From Epiperipatus broadwayi (Eukaryota; Onychophora; Udeonychophora; Euonychophora; Peripatidae), in assembly GCA_028023455.1 (NCBI GenBank), contig JAQFVV010012400.1, positions 14,453,748-14,517,747 of the forward strand: a DNA stretch of 64,000 nucleotides, read 5' to 3'. The notes beneath the pieces were generated by a model, which saw only the letters and a program-made list of their open reading frames with translations, was not told where the DNA came from and did no database searches. Each line of letters starts with the position of its first letter. Position 1 is the stretch's first letter. Made by a program: the position numbers and the translations under genes. This document shows, piece by piece, positions 24,236 to 37,499 of the stretch.

Positions 24236-24420
24236 ATATATATGATAACAATCAACCCTTAAGCTATCAACAATCTCAATCTGTAGTCAAGGCAACCTCT
24301 TTTAACAATAAAGGTTATACCACCTTTATCTAAGGTTTGTTATGTTTATATACACTAAAAATTGCCTTGACTATAGGTTGAAATTGTTGATAGCTTAAGG
24401 ATTGATTGTTATCATCTATA
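24236..24420. mobile_element. Hairpin element (59-bp arms)
   Basis: Arms 24236-24294 and 24362-24420 are reverse complements with few mismatches (atgataacaatcaa, aagctatcaacaat, gtcaaggcaa). They flank a 67-bp loop with a weaker internal palindrome. No ORF. No clear target duplication. Confidence 0.8.
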
Positions 24421-27050
24421 TTTATAAAGCTATTAAAGCCTTGAGTAATTGGCTTTATTGTCTCTCTCTCTATATATATATATTGGTATTAACAACAGTT
24501 GATTTTTGTTGATAATGAGACTAAAATTATCAAAGTGCTACTATTTTTTTTTTTTTACATAAAATCTCTAGATGCATTATAAGAGTGGTCAATCTTTTAG
24601 CTACCACAAAAACAAAACATTTTATGTGAGAACAAAATGATTACAGATGTAAAGAAATAATTAGAAAAAAAAAAGAGTTGTTAGTAAAGACAATGAATAT
24701 TACTGAAAGGCTCAGGGACATTTACATCTTGAGAAACCAGAAGCACTGTATCATGTAAGAACTTTATGTATATCCAAAATATTTGAACATAATTAGAGAT
24801 TTTTTAAATAATATTTTTAAAATTTACTTGAAACTGCTACTATATCTTCATGTTAGTATTATAAGAGTTTATTTTTAAATTGCCATAAAGCACAAATTCA
24901 GAACTAAAATATGAAGGCTTCCAAAATGATCATATAAAATGAAAATGTATGCATTCATACATTATCTGAATGAAAATTGATTAAATTTATATACTTTTAC
25001 AATTTCTAATTAAAATAGCATGCAAATGAAAAAATATATATATATAATTAGTATTGTTGTAATACATTTTATATGGTTAACTCCAGTTTTGTTTTATTAT
25101 ATGTGTGTGTGTTAAAATGAAGAATTTCATATGCAAATGAAGTAAATACTATTTGTGGATTTATAATGATAATAATAAACTCCACCCAAGAGAAATAAAC
25201 ATAATTTCCTAAATAAACAAAGATTCACAACTCTGTAGACCGTATTAAAAAACAACAATAAAAAAAAGATCTTTAAAGATCAGAGTATGCAGCTCTGAGT
25301 TTTCAGGTTTTACCACTTAATTAAACATTGCATATAACATAGCCCATCTGAAAAGATAAAAAATGTAGAAGTCATTTGTACAAAATCATTTTACATTTTA
25401 GGTTGTTTCTTAAAAGATTATAATTTTCAAAGAAAATTTTATTATTAATTTCTTTCATTCATATTAAATCAAAAATATTTTCTATCTTACTCAAAATATC
25501 TTGTCCTTTTCAATCAAGTGTTTCTAATATAGAGATTTTAGATTATATAGTGAAATATGAATAATGTATACTGGAAATAACAAGGAGAGATCGAAACTAT
25601 AATACACGAATAACAAAATAAACAGATATTATCAATATCACTGAAAGAATTAAGACTAGTTTAAAATTGGAAACATTAATCCTATAGTAGAATGATAATA
25701 ACTGAAAATGATGTACAAAAAAAAATTGTTTATATATAAAAATAAAAGTCTTTAACTAATCCAAGGTTTAGAACAAAGATCTCTCAAATAGTACTGTTTG
25801 GCACACTTGGTAAATGCAAAATAATGAGTGTTTTGTTTTCTTTTTGCTTTTAAATTCTAATAGATACCCAATTATTGATCAATAATTATTTAAACAAGTT
25901 GTCTATGAATCAGTTACTTCGAAAGGTTATAAGTCCATTATCAACTACCCAAAATTTCCAAGTTCTATCATAGTTTTGACTACAAGATTGTGGACATATC
26001 TGACACATGTTCTAATTAATATATTTCCCATTATATGTATATATCCTTCATTGTTATTTAAGTTGTTTTTTTCTTTTTTACTGAAATCTATTTCCATAAT
26101 CTGATGTCTTTTCAAGGATAATTAAGTAAAAATTAAAAACAAATTCCTTATTGTTCTTAGATTTGAATTTATTACTATATTTAATTTTTTAATCTTTCAT
26201 CAACTTGTTGACAATATTTACCTTCTATGTTTTTGTTTTTTTTTGATTAAATATTGGAAACATGTATGATGCTTTTGATAATGTGTTTAAGCCATTTTTT
26301 ACTGAGAAAAGCTTCAAATTATCCGAGAGAGATCCAGATCCATGTTTACTACTAGACAAAATAAGTATGTGCTGTTATTACTTCATGAAATAAATAAATT
26401 GATTAGGTACAATTTCTAAATTTAATTAAAATATATATACCAATAAGAATAGTGACAATGTCATAATTAGGTATATTTTGTCAGTACTTTGATGCCGAAA
26501 GAAATGTAACAGTAGCTCAAAGGAGAGTATTCATTTTCCATATTGAAATTATTTTTTTGAAGTAAAGCTTAAATGCACTGGTAATACTATACATAGAAAA
26601 GATTATTCTAAAAATTCTACGTTATGAGAATATTATTAATAAGTTTACAAAAGTCAGAATTTGAAAACAAAAATTTTAAATTTAATGTTGATTTTTAATT
26701 TTCATTTTATATATTTTTTGAAATCTTAATCTTATAATATCAATTAATACAATTTCAAAAATTATAATTTTGACTTTAAACAAATATTGATTTTTGTTTG
26801 TATGCCTAGGGTCCAAAAAGTTCACAATTCAATCCTGGAGATGTTGATAAAAAATATTGACATTTCATTCTTTCTTCAAAAATGACCACTACTATTTAAT
26901 ATTCGAATAAAATAATTGAGAATACTATGAAATATATGTCCTTTTAATCTATATTTTTATCACAAGTATGGTATGAATTGGAGTACTATCATCTTGGAAG
27001 ATAATGTTATTTGGAAAGAATATGGGCACTTTGAGGATACATCTTTGAAG
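24421..27050. other. No gene seen
   Basis: AT-rich intergenic sequence. Microsatellite-like tctctctctctatatatata at about 24461-24480. No coding or named repeat. Confidence 0.45.
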
Positions 27051-27058
27051 AGAATACT

Positions 27059-27640
27059 TTAATATGGGTTCAAAATTGTATCAATATGGTCTACATATAT
27101 ATTTTTTAGCAAATGCCATATATAAAACTTTTCATTGATTGGGAAAATTGTAAATAATATTTCATATGACACCTTTTCAGTCATATAGTTACTATGTTTT
27201 AGAAGACAAGAAGTACAAAATGTCAGGTTAGCTATTAATGTTTTATTTATATAATTTTGCTTACTATCAGAATATTCAGATATGTAGTAATCTTTGCAAT
27301 ATAAGTAATCAAATAACAATTACTCCTTACATTATAAGCATAAATGGCAAATTGAACCTTTACTCAGAAATCTTTAGACCTTGAATCTATATATCCATCT
27401 CATCTCTGCATTAAATTGCATAGGTTTTCTGTAATCATTCTGAGAATTAATTTTTGAATATAGTTTAATTCTAGCAGGTTTTGTTCTTTAATGAAGGCAG
27501 TTATCATATCTGGGATTGTCAAATTTAAAACATTAAACAGTTTAATAGTTTTGAAGTTAATGATCCAGCTAATCAGATATCTTTTATTAAATTCTACAAA
27601 ACTTAATTTCTGTCCACACATCTACAAAATTGATATTAAC
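27059..27640 (-). other. Two adjacent minus-strand open frames, unidentified
   Basis: Frames at 27400-27621 (73 codons) and 27059-27319 (86 codons) lie on the same strand with little gap and have moderately complex composition. The second reading includes several Cys. They could be pieces of a decayed transposon ORF. I cannot assign a family, and AT-rich chance ORFs are common here. Confidence 0.15.
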
Positions 27641-28204
27641 TTAATGGCACATGTTCCTTAATCTCTCTTTATTACAAAAGAAGTTTTTTTCTTTCTCTCA
27701 TCTACTATATATCAAAAATACAATATACGCATAGCACATGTTCCCATTATTTTGTCCATTTTTCATATATTAATTTATAAAAGTCAACAATTTTAGAAAC
27801 ACTATTATCTTGAGAAAAATATTGCAATAAATTTTGGTACATTAATTTATTGAAAAGGTCATCGGAAATTACAAACAGTGCTGGGTCAAAGTTACTTATT
27901 ATATAGATTGATTACTAAATCTCATTTAAGGAAAAAAAAACATATTTTACATTATTAACCGATAAATCAAGATTTTATATACATATAAACCTTGTATAAG
28001 CATTCGGTATCGAAATTGTTTTGTATTTATTTATTGTACGTAGATCAAAAGAATAAGTAATATTTTTTTTCAATATAGTTTTGAATAAAATGAAACTACG
28101 TTTAGTTTGTCTTTATATTATTTGTTGATTAGAATAAATTTTTATAAAGCAATTTTATATCAGCAATGTAGTGAGATTGAATATGTTTTTTACTTTCAAT
28201 TGAA

Positions 28205-28330
28205 GTAATATGGCAGATTGGTTACGTCATAGGTTTTCATTTATGGTTGCCATATTAATTCACCTATCCCGCTCGATAGACACACTGGATTACAAAACGG
28301 GAAGCTGGGAATTTTAAAATCTTTGTGGGA
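28205..28330. promoter_or_regulatory. Promoter-like patch (CCAAT plus CRE-like site)
   Basis: gattggttacgtcatagg joins an inverted CCAAT box (ATTGG) to TTACGTCA, a CRE/ATF-like site. It is followed by a GCCAT word and a locally CpG-containing stretch (cccgctcgatag, aaaacggga). These site types often sit together at animal promoters, and the patch contrasts with CpG-poor surroundings. No adjoining coding exon is visible, so it remains a candidate. Confidence 0.3.
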
Positions 28331-29400
28331 GTACTCTATTTTTAACACGTACACATGATTTGTAAAAAATACTACTTTATGCACCTATTGAATGTATAGC
28401 TAAATAGTAATAAAATAAAAAAAAAACTAATTTTTTAATTAAAGTATTTTTTATATATATTATTTTGTAAATATGAATAAAAACAAATGAGAGTTAATAT
28501 TAATGTCTGTTTATATACAAGCTAATGACTGACCTGGATAAATAATTTATAAATGTACGTTATATTTGATTGATTACATATTGTATATTTTTAATTAAAT
28601 TCATGAATTTCACCTTGAGTTTGATTAGAGATTGCATGCTCCTTTTTAAGCCGTGGATACTAAGTTCGATCTTAGTCAGGTTAACATGCATTATATACAT
28701 AACGGATTATTCTGCTATTTGAGGTATATTTTCACATTCATTATTGCTTTGTGGTGGCATTTAAATTAATTCCTGGATTGATTTGAAGGAGATCCCGAAA
28801 AATTAGAGTTGTGCTATCACGTGATAGTCATGCTCAGGAAATATATATATAAAATAAATTTGTGATTAATTCTGTATTTCTAAAACATTTACATATAGAA
28901 TAAAGTTTTTCTTTAAAATAATAATATTAATTTAATGATTTTGAACATGTTGGAAAAAAAGGCTTTTTTACGTTAACTAACTACCCCATCCACTTTCGGT
29001 ATTTGTTTATTTAAGAAAAATTCGATTAGAAATAAAAACAGTTTATTTAAAAACTAAATAGTTTTTTTTAAAAAAAAGAATAGCAAATATAAATCGATAT
29101 TTTTTTTTCCATTTACTAAACTTTCTTTTGCCTTGATTTCTTAGAGGATAAAATCTCTCCACATTATATGTATACTTTTCCATCTTTAATTATTTTTACT
29201 TACTCCTATTTTTAAATAGATGTTTTTTAAAAATGTTGTCAAATACTTCTCAAATGCTATGGTTTTAGTCCCTCGTCTAATATTCATTTCGATCTTTTTT
29301 TTTATCTCTTATGGGATCAATTCATTTACTGTGTTTTTATATTATTATTTTAACATTTCTGTGCTGAATGCAAATTATATAAAATCCATCTGAAATCTAT
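28330..29400. other. No gene seen
   Basis: AT-rich intergenic DNA. A weak B-box-like agttcgatctta near 28651 is too degenerate to call as a SINE. Confidence 0.45.
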
Positions 29401-30300
29401 AATAAATCTTCTAATATATAAAAAAGCAAGGACTGATCTCTAATCTAGTGCTATCTATAATAAGCTTACTAATGAATAATTACTAGATGATAGTGGATTC
29501 AAATCCCCACCCCCAGACTGTTTTCTAAGTTTTGCTATTATCTTAATGAGGATTTGGGATTGAAAATTGGAAATAATGCTTTTATGTGTATTCTCCATTT
29601 AACAATTATTTTTTAATTCTATATTATCATTCAAACTAAAAGCTTGAAATTCAAAACATCCTAAGATTTTGAAAGCAAGTCAATCTGCCTGAATAATACG
29701 ATCAATAATTGAGAATACAAAAATATATCATTACTGACCCATGGTAAGATCTATATAACTAACTGTTCATGGTAGATTGGTTAGTTTCAAAATTTTAGGG
29801 GATTTGAATCTAAAAGTGTTTGTTAGAATTTTTACCTTTAAATCCCAAGAAAAGATTGGGGATTGAGTTTTAATCCATTACCATCTGTTTAATTGTTGAC
29901 TATTCAAGCTTCCTGTAGGTTACACTAAAGAGATATTTCTTTCCTTTTTAAAAAAAAAAAAAAATTCTTATCATATAAAGCCTTTCATATATAAAACTTT
30001 CTTTTGTGTTTTGGAAATCACATATTCTTTAATATCTTACAAAAGCTTATCAATCTTTCATCTCAACTATAAATCTATATTCTTATATTAATGATGCTAT
30101 TTTCATATTTATAATTACTAACTTCTGTTTAATTATTAAAATTAAAGTTTATTAAAAGTGATATTCTGTATTATAAGTTTAAAAATTATTAGCGGTCTGA
30201 AAGTGATATTCTATATTGATAAGTTTAAAAATTATTAGTGGTTTAGTTCCATCTGGCTAATGTATTAAAATCATTATGAATTTCCAATAATGTAGATGAT
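29400..30300. repeat. Diverged F1-like repeats
   Basis: Segments at about 29430-29580 and 29680-29935 have the layout of family F1: a hairpin word such as gctatctataataagctta, a ggattcaaatcc-type core, and an end like gactattcaagcttcctgtagg. They are too diverged for exact boundaries. Confidence 0.4.
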
Positions 30301-30482
30301 ATCATTTGCTAATGTATAGAATATTATTTATTTATGGTTTGAAGGAGAGAAGTTTACTTCCATTAATTTCATATACATGTTAAGCTATCTATCTTCATAT
30401 AATACTGGACAATTATTCCATTCAACAAATATAGTATAAAATATGAATTTCTAATTTAAATAATCATATATTGCCTTATACA

Positions 30483-30580
30483 GTTTAGCACAATAATAAA
30501 ATGATTAATTCGAAAGCTAAAGGTTTCTGGATCAAAACTCAATCCGTTCACTTGTGGTACTTGAATAATATATACTTTGC
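30483..30580 (+). repeat. tRNA-like SINE copy 1
   Basis: TAGCACAATAA (30486-30496) fits a polymerase III A box and ggatcaaaactc (30529-30540) fits a B box, with tRNA-like spacing. The words between (attcgaaagctaaaggtttctg) recur in related form at 59360-59640. Confidence 0.45.
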
Positions 30581-31980
30581 CTCCCCCAGCAAGTATCTAT
30601 TTGATTATTTTTATTATATATTTTAAAATTTACCATCCAATTTACTTCATAAAATATGAAATTATAATGTATTCAAACATTTTACCAAATATCTACTGAT
30701 AGTGGATAAATTTTTGACTGTAAATTTGCATGATAGATATTACAAATTTTTTTTTATACCGTGTTAAATAGAATGATTTATCATTCTTTGAATTCTTCAT
30801 ATATATTAATTATTCAAAATATATGGTAAGGTTTTTGTAGCAGATAAAACTTAATTTCTCTCCCTCACTATTTAATTTACATAGCGTATTTCAAGCCATG
30901 AGTGTTTAAACATTATTCATGCATTATTTTAAATGTTAACATAATTAATTTATATATACAATATTATATCTATATGTGTCATGATTCTAAGTATTTTTGG
31001 ATTTCTTATTAATTCAAGGCTCTTGATTACAGAGTAAAATATGTAATATATCAAAGGAAGTAGTGTTAAAGTTTTAGATATACAATGATTTGTATCAAAT
31101 AAATTAGAAATTTGAATTTATATTACACATATTGAATGGAGTGATTACTTAATCATTTATTAGACATTCATATCTCCAGGCATTATTAAATATAATAAAA
31201 TAAATTTGTTTGTAAAATTATATATATATATATTAATAAATTTTGCACTTTTATTTTCTTTCTAATTTAAATTTAATTTTCAGACCAATTTCGATTTAGA
31301 ATTTTGCATTGATCTTATACTTTAGTTGCTTAGCTCACCATTGCCTAACCCTTACACACTTAAGTAACTCTTGGTAACCTATTTCCATAAACTGTACCTT
31401 CATATTAGCAAAATATTTGTTATTAACATTTGCTGTTATTTCAAATTTACATATTGTAACTGCAAATAAATAGGCCAAATAATAGGACTAAAAAGCTATG
31501 GAATAATAAGGTAAAAGGATTTTATGTATTTACATTCAAAATTTTAAAGATGTGATGAATTTAAGTAAGTACATCAGGCATTATATATATATATATAAAG
31601 AAAACTAATTGATATATGTACCATTTCTCACCAGTATTCAATTTTTTTCACATATTCTAAAAGGTCCTTATTTGTATCCATGGGAATACATATGTTCTAG
31701 TTTTAGAATCATTAACTTAGATTATAATCTTATAATTACTTAGATCATATGTCATCTATCCATACTTTTGAATCATATTTCCTATTAAACATTTATATTA
31801 GAAGAAAAAATAAAAATCAGTATTCTAAGAATAAATTATACATAATTATCTTAATTAAATAAATATATAGCTACTGTAGATTTAATTATTGTAGATATAT
31901 GAAATCCCTTTTTAAAAAAATATATAAATTTGCTTAATTAGAATAAATGGACACATAATAACAAGTAATACAAAAACAAC
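30580..31980. other. No gene seen
   Basis: AT-rich intergenic DNA with AT dinucleotide runs (about 31220-31240 and 31580-31600). Confidence 0.5.
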
Positions 31981-32289
31981 TCCCAATTATTTTGTCATCT
32001 ATAATAAGTTTGAGTTAATCAGTGATTAGCAGATGACAGTGCTTTGAGTCTTTATTTTCAGATCACTTTTGAGTGGCTTTTATCTTTGTCAATGAAGTTT
32101 GTGCTTCAAAATCGGAAAATATGCAGTTATATATTTAGTAGTCATTTTAAACTCCATTTTATTATTCAAGCTAAATCCTTGAAATTGAAACTACCCTAAG
32201 ATTTTAAATAAAGCTAACCTACTTGGAAAGTTACGTAGATCTGACTATTAATCAGCAATTATATAAATAGTATCAACTTTCTTTATACA

Positions 32290-32440
32290 ATAGTGCTACC
32301 TAGTGCAAGCTATAGTGATCAATCTATTAATTACTACAGCTTGCATTATGTGGCATTATTGTAAGGAGAGAGTTGCTACCATTTAAATAGCTTGTGCAAG
32401 GAAAGGAAATGGTGGTCATGTAATGTGTTAATGGTTTAAT
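32290..32440. mobile_element. Foldback element, family F1, copy D
   Basis: acctagtgcaagctatagtg is mirrored by tactacagcttgcattatgtgg, followed by the family's terminal sequence (gtgcaaggaaaggaaatggt, then ggtcatgtaatg). It lacks the central segment and is more diverged than the copies at 7798 and 22355. Confidence 0.6.
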
Positions 32441-32599
32441 ACCAAAGGATGTTGGTGGCTATGATTATAAAAAATCAAAGACACCAAAATATGCAGATAT
32501 TGAACTATGTTCAGATCTGTATGACTATACAGGAAAATTAATTTGAATTGTAAACTTTATTGTGTTTTCAGTTTGGATTCATTGCTTTATAATTGACCA

Positions 32600-32870
32600 A
32601 ATCTTTAAAAGATAGTTACTGGAAGGATGCATTAGATCCAAAGGGCTAATTCATTGCAAGTCTCCTTATTGATGACAACTATAAGAAATAAACTAATTTG
32701 GGGATATTGGAAGAGTAAGTACTAGGGATTTAAATCCACAAACTTTTTGTATTTATTGGATACTATAGCTTGTACTAGGTGACCTATTGTATGGAGAGAC
32801 TTGCTACTATTTTAATAGTTTATGCAAGGAAAAGAAATGGTGGTCATATGATGTTTTAACAGTAATTATA
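32600..32870. mobile_element. Foldback element, family F1, copy E
   Basis: Carries the family core in order: gatgcattagatccaaagg, a ctccttattgatgacaac block, aactaatttggggatattgg, aagagtaagtactaggg, and the terminal gcaaggaaaagaaatggtgg then tcatatgatg. Target duplication not identified. Confidence 0.65.
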
Positions 32871-32984
32871 TACTTTAATAGTTCTTTTATATCTGTAACT
32901 ACTTTTTGCATTAGACAGGAATGTTAAGAATGACAAATCATTTGAATGTTAGCATACACAATATATGACAAAATAAGAGCAGTT

Positions 32985-33250
32985 CTCTAGTCTAATATGC
33001 CATCTATAGTAAGATTGATATGGTAGTGTATTTAAATTTCTATTACCATATGATTAGAGTGTTTTGAATGCCAGGCTTTTAGCTTGAATAATAAAATGAA
33101 ATTAAAGATGTTTGCTAGATGCACAACTGCATTACTTCAGCTTTGAATCCCAAGCCTCGTTGATAAAAACAAGAACCAGTCTGGAGATGGTTATTTAAAT
33201 GCATCTAATAGTCACTGATTACTCAAGCTTATTGTAGATGGTAAAAGAGT
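32985..33250. repeat. Diverged F1-like repeat
   Basis: Contains ttgaatcccaagcctcgttg, aaccagtctggagatgg and cactgattactcaagctta in the order of family F1. A similar diverged copy lies at about 62040-62165. Confidence 0.45.
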
Positions 33251-33259
33251 AGGAAGCTG

Positions 33260-35369
33260 CTTATGTTTTATTATGCAATGTATAAACTTACAATAAAGTA
33301 TTTTATTATTAACAGATACTTATATCTATTTATTCTAATTGAGAGTACAATGGTGCCTTAAGCAATGTGAAGATTGCACCATGCATTAAATGCTTCTTGC
33401 TTTATGATCAACACACCATTTTAGCATTTATATTCTTCACTAAATAATAAAAAATATATTTTAGACAAAGTGCTGTAATATTATGTTTAAAAGTTTACGA
33501 TTCCCAAAAAGTCATACCAATTTTCTTGTATTTTTGCTAATCTATCCGCATTGGGCATTAATTGCAAGTTTATTTAAATGATTCTTTTAGAATCTGACAT
33601 ATAAATGTATAAACATGATTCTCATGTGTTTATTTGTAAAAACGGAATAAATTTTATTTTTTACTTTTTAGTGCATTTATTTACTTTTTCAAATATTTAT
33701 GTGAATAAAAGTTTGTTTTTTAAAATTATTTTTTAGTTTTTAATTTTATATAGTCACAGGAATTGTAATTGGTTTAAATACAATTTACAACTGCTGGATG
33801 GTCTACCATAAAAAGTATTGAATCTGATAGATAATTAAAAATTTGTTTTTCACTATTTTTTTTTTTTTGCTAAAATTTCTTGAAAAGTCTAAAAAAACCA
33901 TTGCTATTTGGAAAGCATATATGTCCAAAAGTTTCATCTAGATCACAAATTTAGTAACGAGTGAAAATTGAGTTACAAGAGCTCATAGTTAGACAAACAA
34001 AAAAAAAAGAAAAACAAAGAATAAACTAAATAAAAACATATAATAAAAATACTATATCTGCTGAAAAAAAAAAACTTAACTGGGAATTCTTCTGTCATAT
34101 ATTTTTTTTTAAAAAATACTCAATTCCAATTTTGAAACCTTCAATTTAATGATTTTTTTTCTTCTAAGTATGCACACTGTCCGTTTTTCTAAATGCTGTT
34201 ACAAGTATTTCATTCTTTTAAAATGTTACCATAAACAATACTAAAAAAGATTAATTAACAACAAATATAGTATTTAACATTTATAATGTATTTATATTTT
34301 TGAGGAGAGACTAATGAAATATTGCTAAAACTTTTTGTATTAAATGATACAATATTTGTTGTTATAATTATTTTTTTGGGTGGGGTTATTAATTTAAAAA
34401 ATAATATAATGGATTATATGTATTTCCATTTTGCCAATGCATATAGGGTTTTATATTTTCCATTTTTTAAGCACAAAGTATAATTAGATTATTTTAGCTA
34501 ACCAATATTTAATGCTTTATTGTAAGATAATAAACTAATTATTATCAATATAGAAGAAACCTGATTTATTTACATGAGTTAGTTCATATTCTTAAGCATG
34601 TTACATGACTAGAAATAATGTCTTATATAGAATACCTTATATACAGTTAAGTTTTAATAATAGTAGTAATAATAATGAGATGAATATTTTTCACCAGAAA
34701 ATAACTATGAAAAAAAAATAGTAAAAAATAGCACAAGATATGCATTGGAAGATCAGAAGTTTTCTGTGTGTTAGACATAGAATTGTATTCTTAAGTTGTA
34801 AGGAATAAATATTTTTTGCAAATAAGAATGAAATTATTTTCTCCAAAATGTATATAAAAAATCGAAACTAAATTAGAACTGTTATATTACTGAGGCAAGG
34901 AGTTACCTTAAGTAATGTGTTTTGGATACAAGTAAATCTATTCTTGGGTTCACTAAAAAGATGAATCATGACCAGTTTTCTAATAATGATCTTATTATTA
35001 GTGATTTAATTAAAAGAAAATGTGACATTTTCTCTTTGGAAAAATAATACATTGAATGTGGAATGTCTTAGTCAGTATAAAGATCTGAAGGCAGAATTTT
35101 AAATGACTGACAAGAAAGTTTAAAAATGATTGTGGATTAAAGCTGCAAAGAAGATACAGACCTTATTTTGGTCATTGTAGATCTTTTTTTTTTTTTGATG
35201 CACTGAAAGCAACATATGGATCTTAGAAATGGTATCACTATCCTATTAAATTCATCAATGGCTTCTATTATATAATGATAATGATATTTTGAAAAAGGTA
35301 GAAGGACTATTTCGATCATTTGAATAATTATGCAAGAATTGACATGACAACTTTTAACTATATATCTAT
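33260..35369. other. No gene seen
   Basis: AT-rich intergenic DNA with many homopolymer runs. The minus-strand frame at 35137-35319 has no recognisable domain. Confidence 0.45.
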
Positions 35370-36880
35370 TTTGTCTAATTTAGATTTGAACAAATATATC
35401 CAGTTTAGTGAAGTCAAAACAGCTTTTTATTATCTTAAAAATGAAAAGCTGCAAGTCCTGATGAAATACCTGGAGAAATTTTAAAATATGGCAGTGGTAT
35501 GATAGCTTCAAAAATATTGACATTTTAAAAAAATATATGGACCCATGAAGTTATGCCACCCAATCTTAAGGATGTTTTTATTGTTCCAACTTATAAAAAC
35601 CAGGGAATAGAACAAGATTGCAGCAATTTCATGGAATATCATATTATTATCAACTATAGCAAAGGTATTTTGAAGAATTTTTTTGAATAAGTTGTTGAAC
35701 CAGAAACTCAGTGTGGTTTTTTGCTGCCAGGCAAATGCAAGAAAATGTTGGGAACAAATGAACAACTTATATATTGGTTTTATTAATTAGTCAAGGTATT
35801 TGATTCACTTAATAGCACAAAACATTGGTTAAAATGAGTTCTTTTCCACCAAAATTTATTCACATTATACAGCTTATACATGATGGAAAGAGAGAAAATG
35901 TTATTACTATAAATAGAAAGTCTGAGACATTTGAAATCAAAACTGGTGTTAAACAAGGATATGAACTTGCTCCAACATAGCTTTTAATTTTTATAACAGT
36001 GATCTTTAAAATTGTTTATAAATGATTCAATCAAACAGGGACCAAAATATAATATAGATTTGATGGTGAAATTTTCAACTTGAATCAATGAAAAGAAAAA
36101 CAAGGACTTCATCTTCTTGGATTCTGGATTTACAATAAGCTGATGATTGCATCTTTTGCCAGTGCAAAAGATTATTTATAAAAGGTTCTTCATGTTTTGA
36201 GTGCAATTTATTAAGATCTTTAATATTCATAGATAATCCTTAGCAAATTTTTGTTTTGATGGTTATCAACTTGAGAATGTAAATCAGTTTAAATACTTTA
36301 GTAGTTATATAAGTAGAAAGATAGACTTAGATGTTGAGTCCAACACAGACTCCAATATCCTGCTGTTGATGTTGACAAGCTAAAAGATAGAATATTTCAT
36401 CTCAGGTAAATAACTAGTGCAACTAAGTTAATTGTATATAGAGCTGTTACTTCATCTAATTTATTATATGGAAGTGAAACTTGGACACCCTATCAGTGCA
36501 ATATAAAGGCATTAGAAAAGTTTCATTTAATGATATTCCACAAAATTTTAAAATTGTGATGGCAAGATTATAAAATCAATCAATATGTTTTTCAGCTTGC
36601 TGGATATGATAATATTGAGTCCACTATTGTAAAATCACATCCTCCTTGAATTGGGCATGTAAAATAAATAAATAATGGAAAACTTCTTAGAAGAGTGTTT
36701 TATGGTGAACTTGAGCATGGGTTTCATAGAGAGATGGATATCTGTGTTATAAGGATTACTTCTTCAAAGGCATTCTAAGGAATTGTTACTACAATTAGAC
36801 ATGGTGTTGAAGTATTTTAAAAATAAAATTTTTCTGCTGAAGAAACTACAACAACATTGTAAAATATCAAGTAACCATAA
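35370..36880 (+). pseudogene. Decayed RTE-like LINE reverse transcriptase
   Basis: Shifting frames show the full RT order. First a KSCKSxDEIPGEILKYGSG stretch (about 35440-35500), then MPPNLKDVFIVPTYKNQG (about 35552-35605). QNQKLSVVFCC-type sequence near 35700 corresponds to the QCGFR box. FPPKFIHIIQLIHDG (about 35845-35887) and VKQGYELAP (35948-35974) are RT motifs. The catalytic ADD box lies at 36139-36147, with a stop where the Tyr should be. Near the C-terminus LLYGSETWT (36461-36487) and a following WQD and GH pattern match the tail of this LINE type. Dozens of stops and frameshifts; inactive. The minus-strand frame at 35508-35765 is only its antisense. Confidence 0.8.
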
Positions 36881-36884
36881 AAAT

Positions 36885-37490
36885 GGACCAGCATATTCTA
36901 TGCATAAATGTATTTGTAGTTCTCAAACTGATTTATATAGTCATTTTTTCTAGAGTAGGTCCCCCATGCTCTCGCTCTCCTTTTTTTTTTTTTTTTGGAG
37001 TTGGAATGGCCATACTCATTTTTGATTGGCTATTTATTTATATAAAAAAAATCTAAGCCATCCAAATAATATAAATTATTATTTGTCCTTTTGATAATTT
37101 AAGTTTTCTTAACAATATTATACAATTTTTTTGGCTTATTAAATGGGATGGGGAGAGACAGTGAATGTTTAAATTATATTAAGCATTACACAATTCATTT
37201 ATATCACATTTAATCGCATTAAGTAGTTTTTTTTATTTTTTTATTATTGTAATGACTTATTATTGTTACAAATGACGCATTGGTACAAAAGTAGTAATAA
37301 AGATTGTCCATTGTCTAAAAATAGTCTTGGCATCTTTCCTATGTGACGATTGTATTTTATAAAAGTTCAACCTTGCAATCACTGCTCGTTCAGCTTTTCT
37401 TTTGTTCATTAGCTAATTATTTTTGGATGTCTCCGTCTATGTTGCTTTAGCTACTATTAATGCTAAAATCTACATAGTTACTGTCATATT
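36885..37490. other. No gene seen
   Basis: AT-rich DNA with a CT-rich to poly-T stretch (about 36965-36996). No coding or named repeat. Confidence 0.45.
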
Positions 37491-37499
37491 TGTTGGCAC

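Noticed and set aside
28640-28680. Possible SINE head (agttcgatctta)
   Set aside because: B-box match is off at the conserved final C and no A box is present.
35508-35765. Minus-strand 85-codon frame
   Set aside because: It is antisense to the RTE-like reverse transcriptase remnant.
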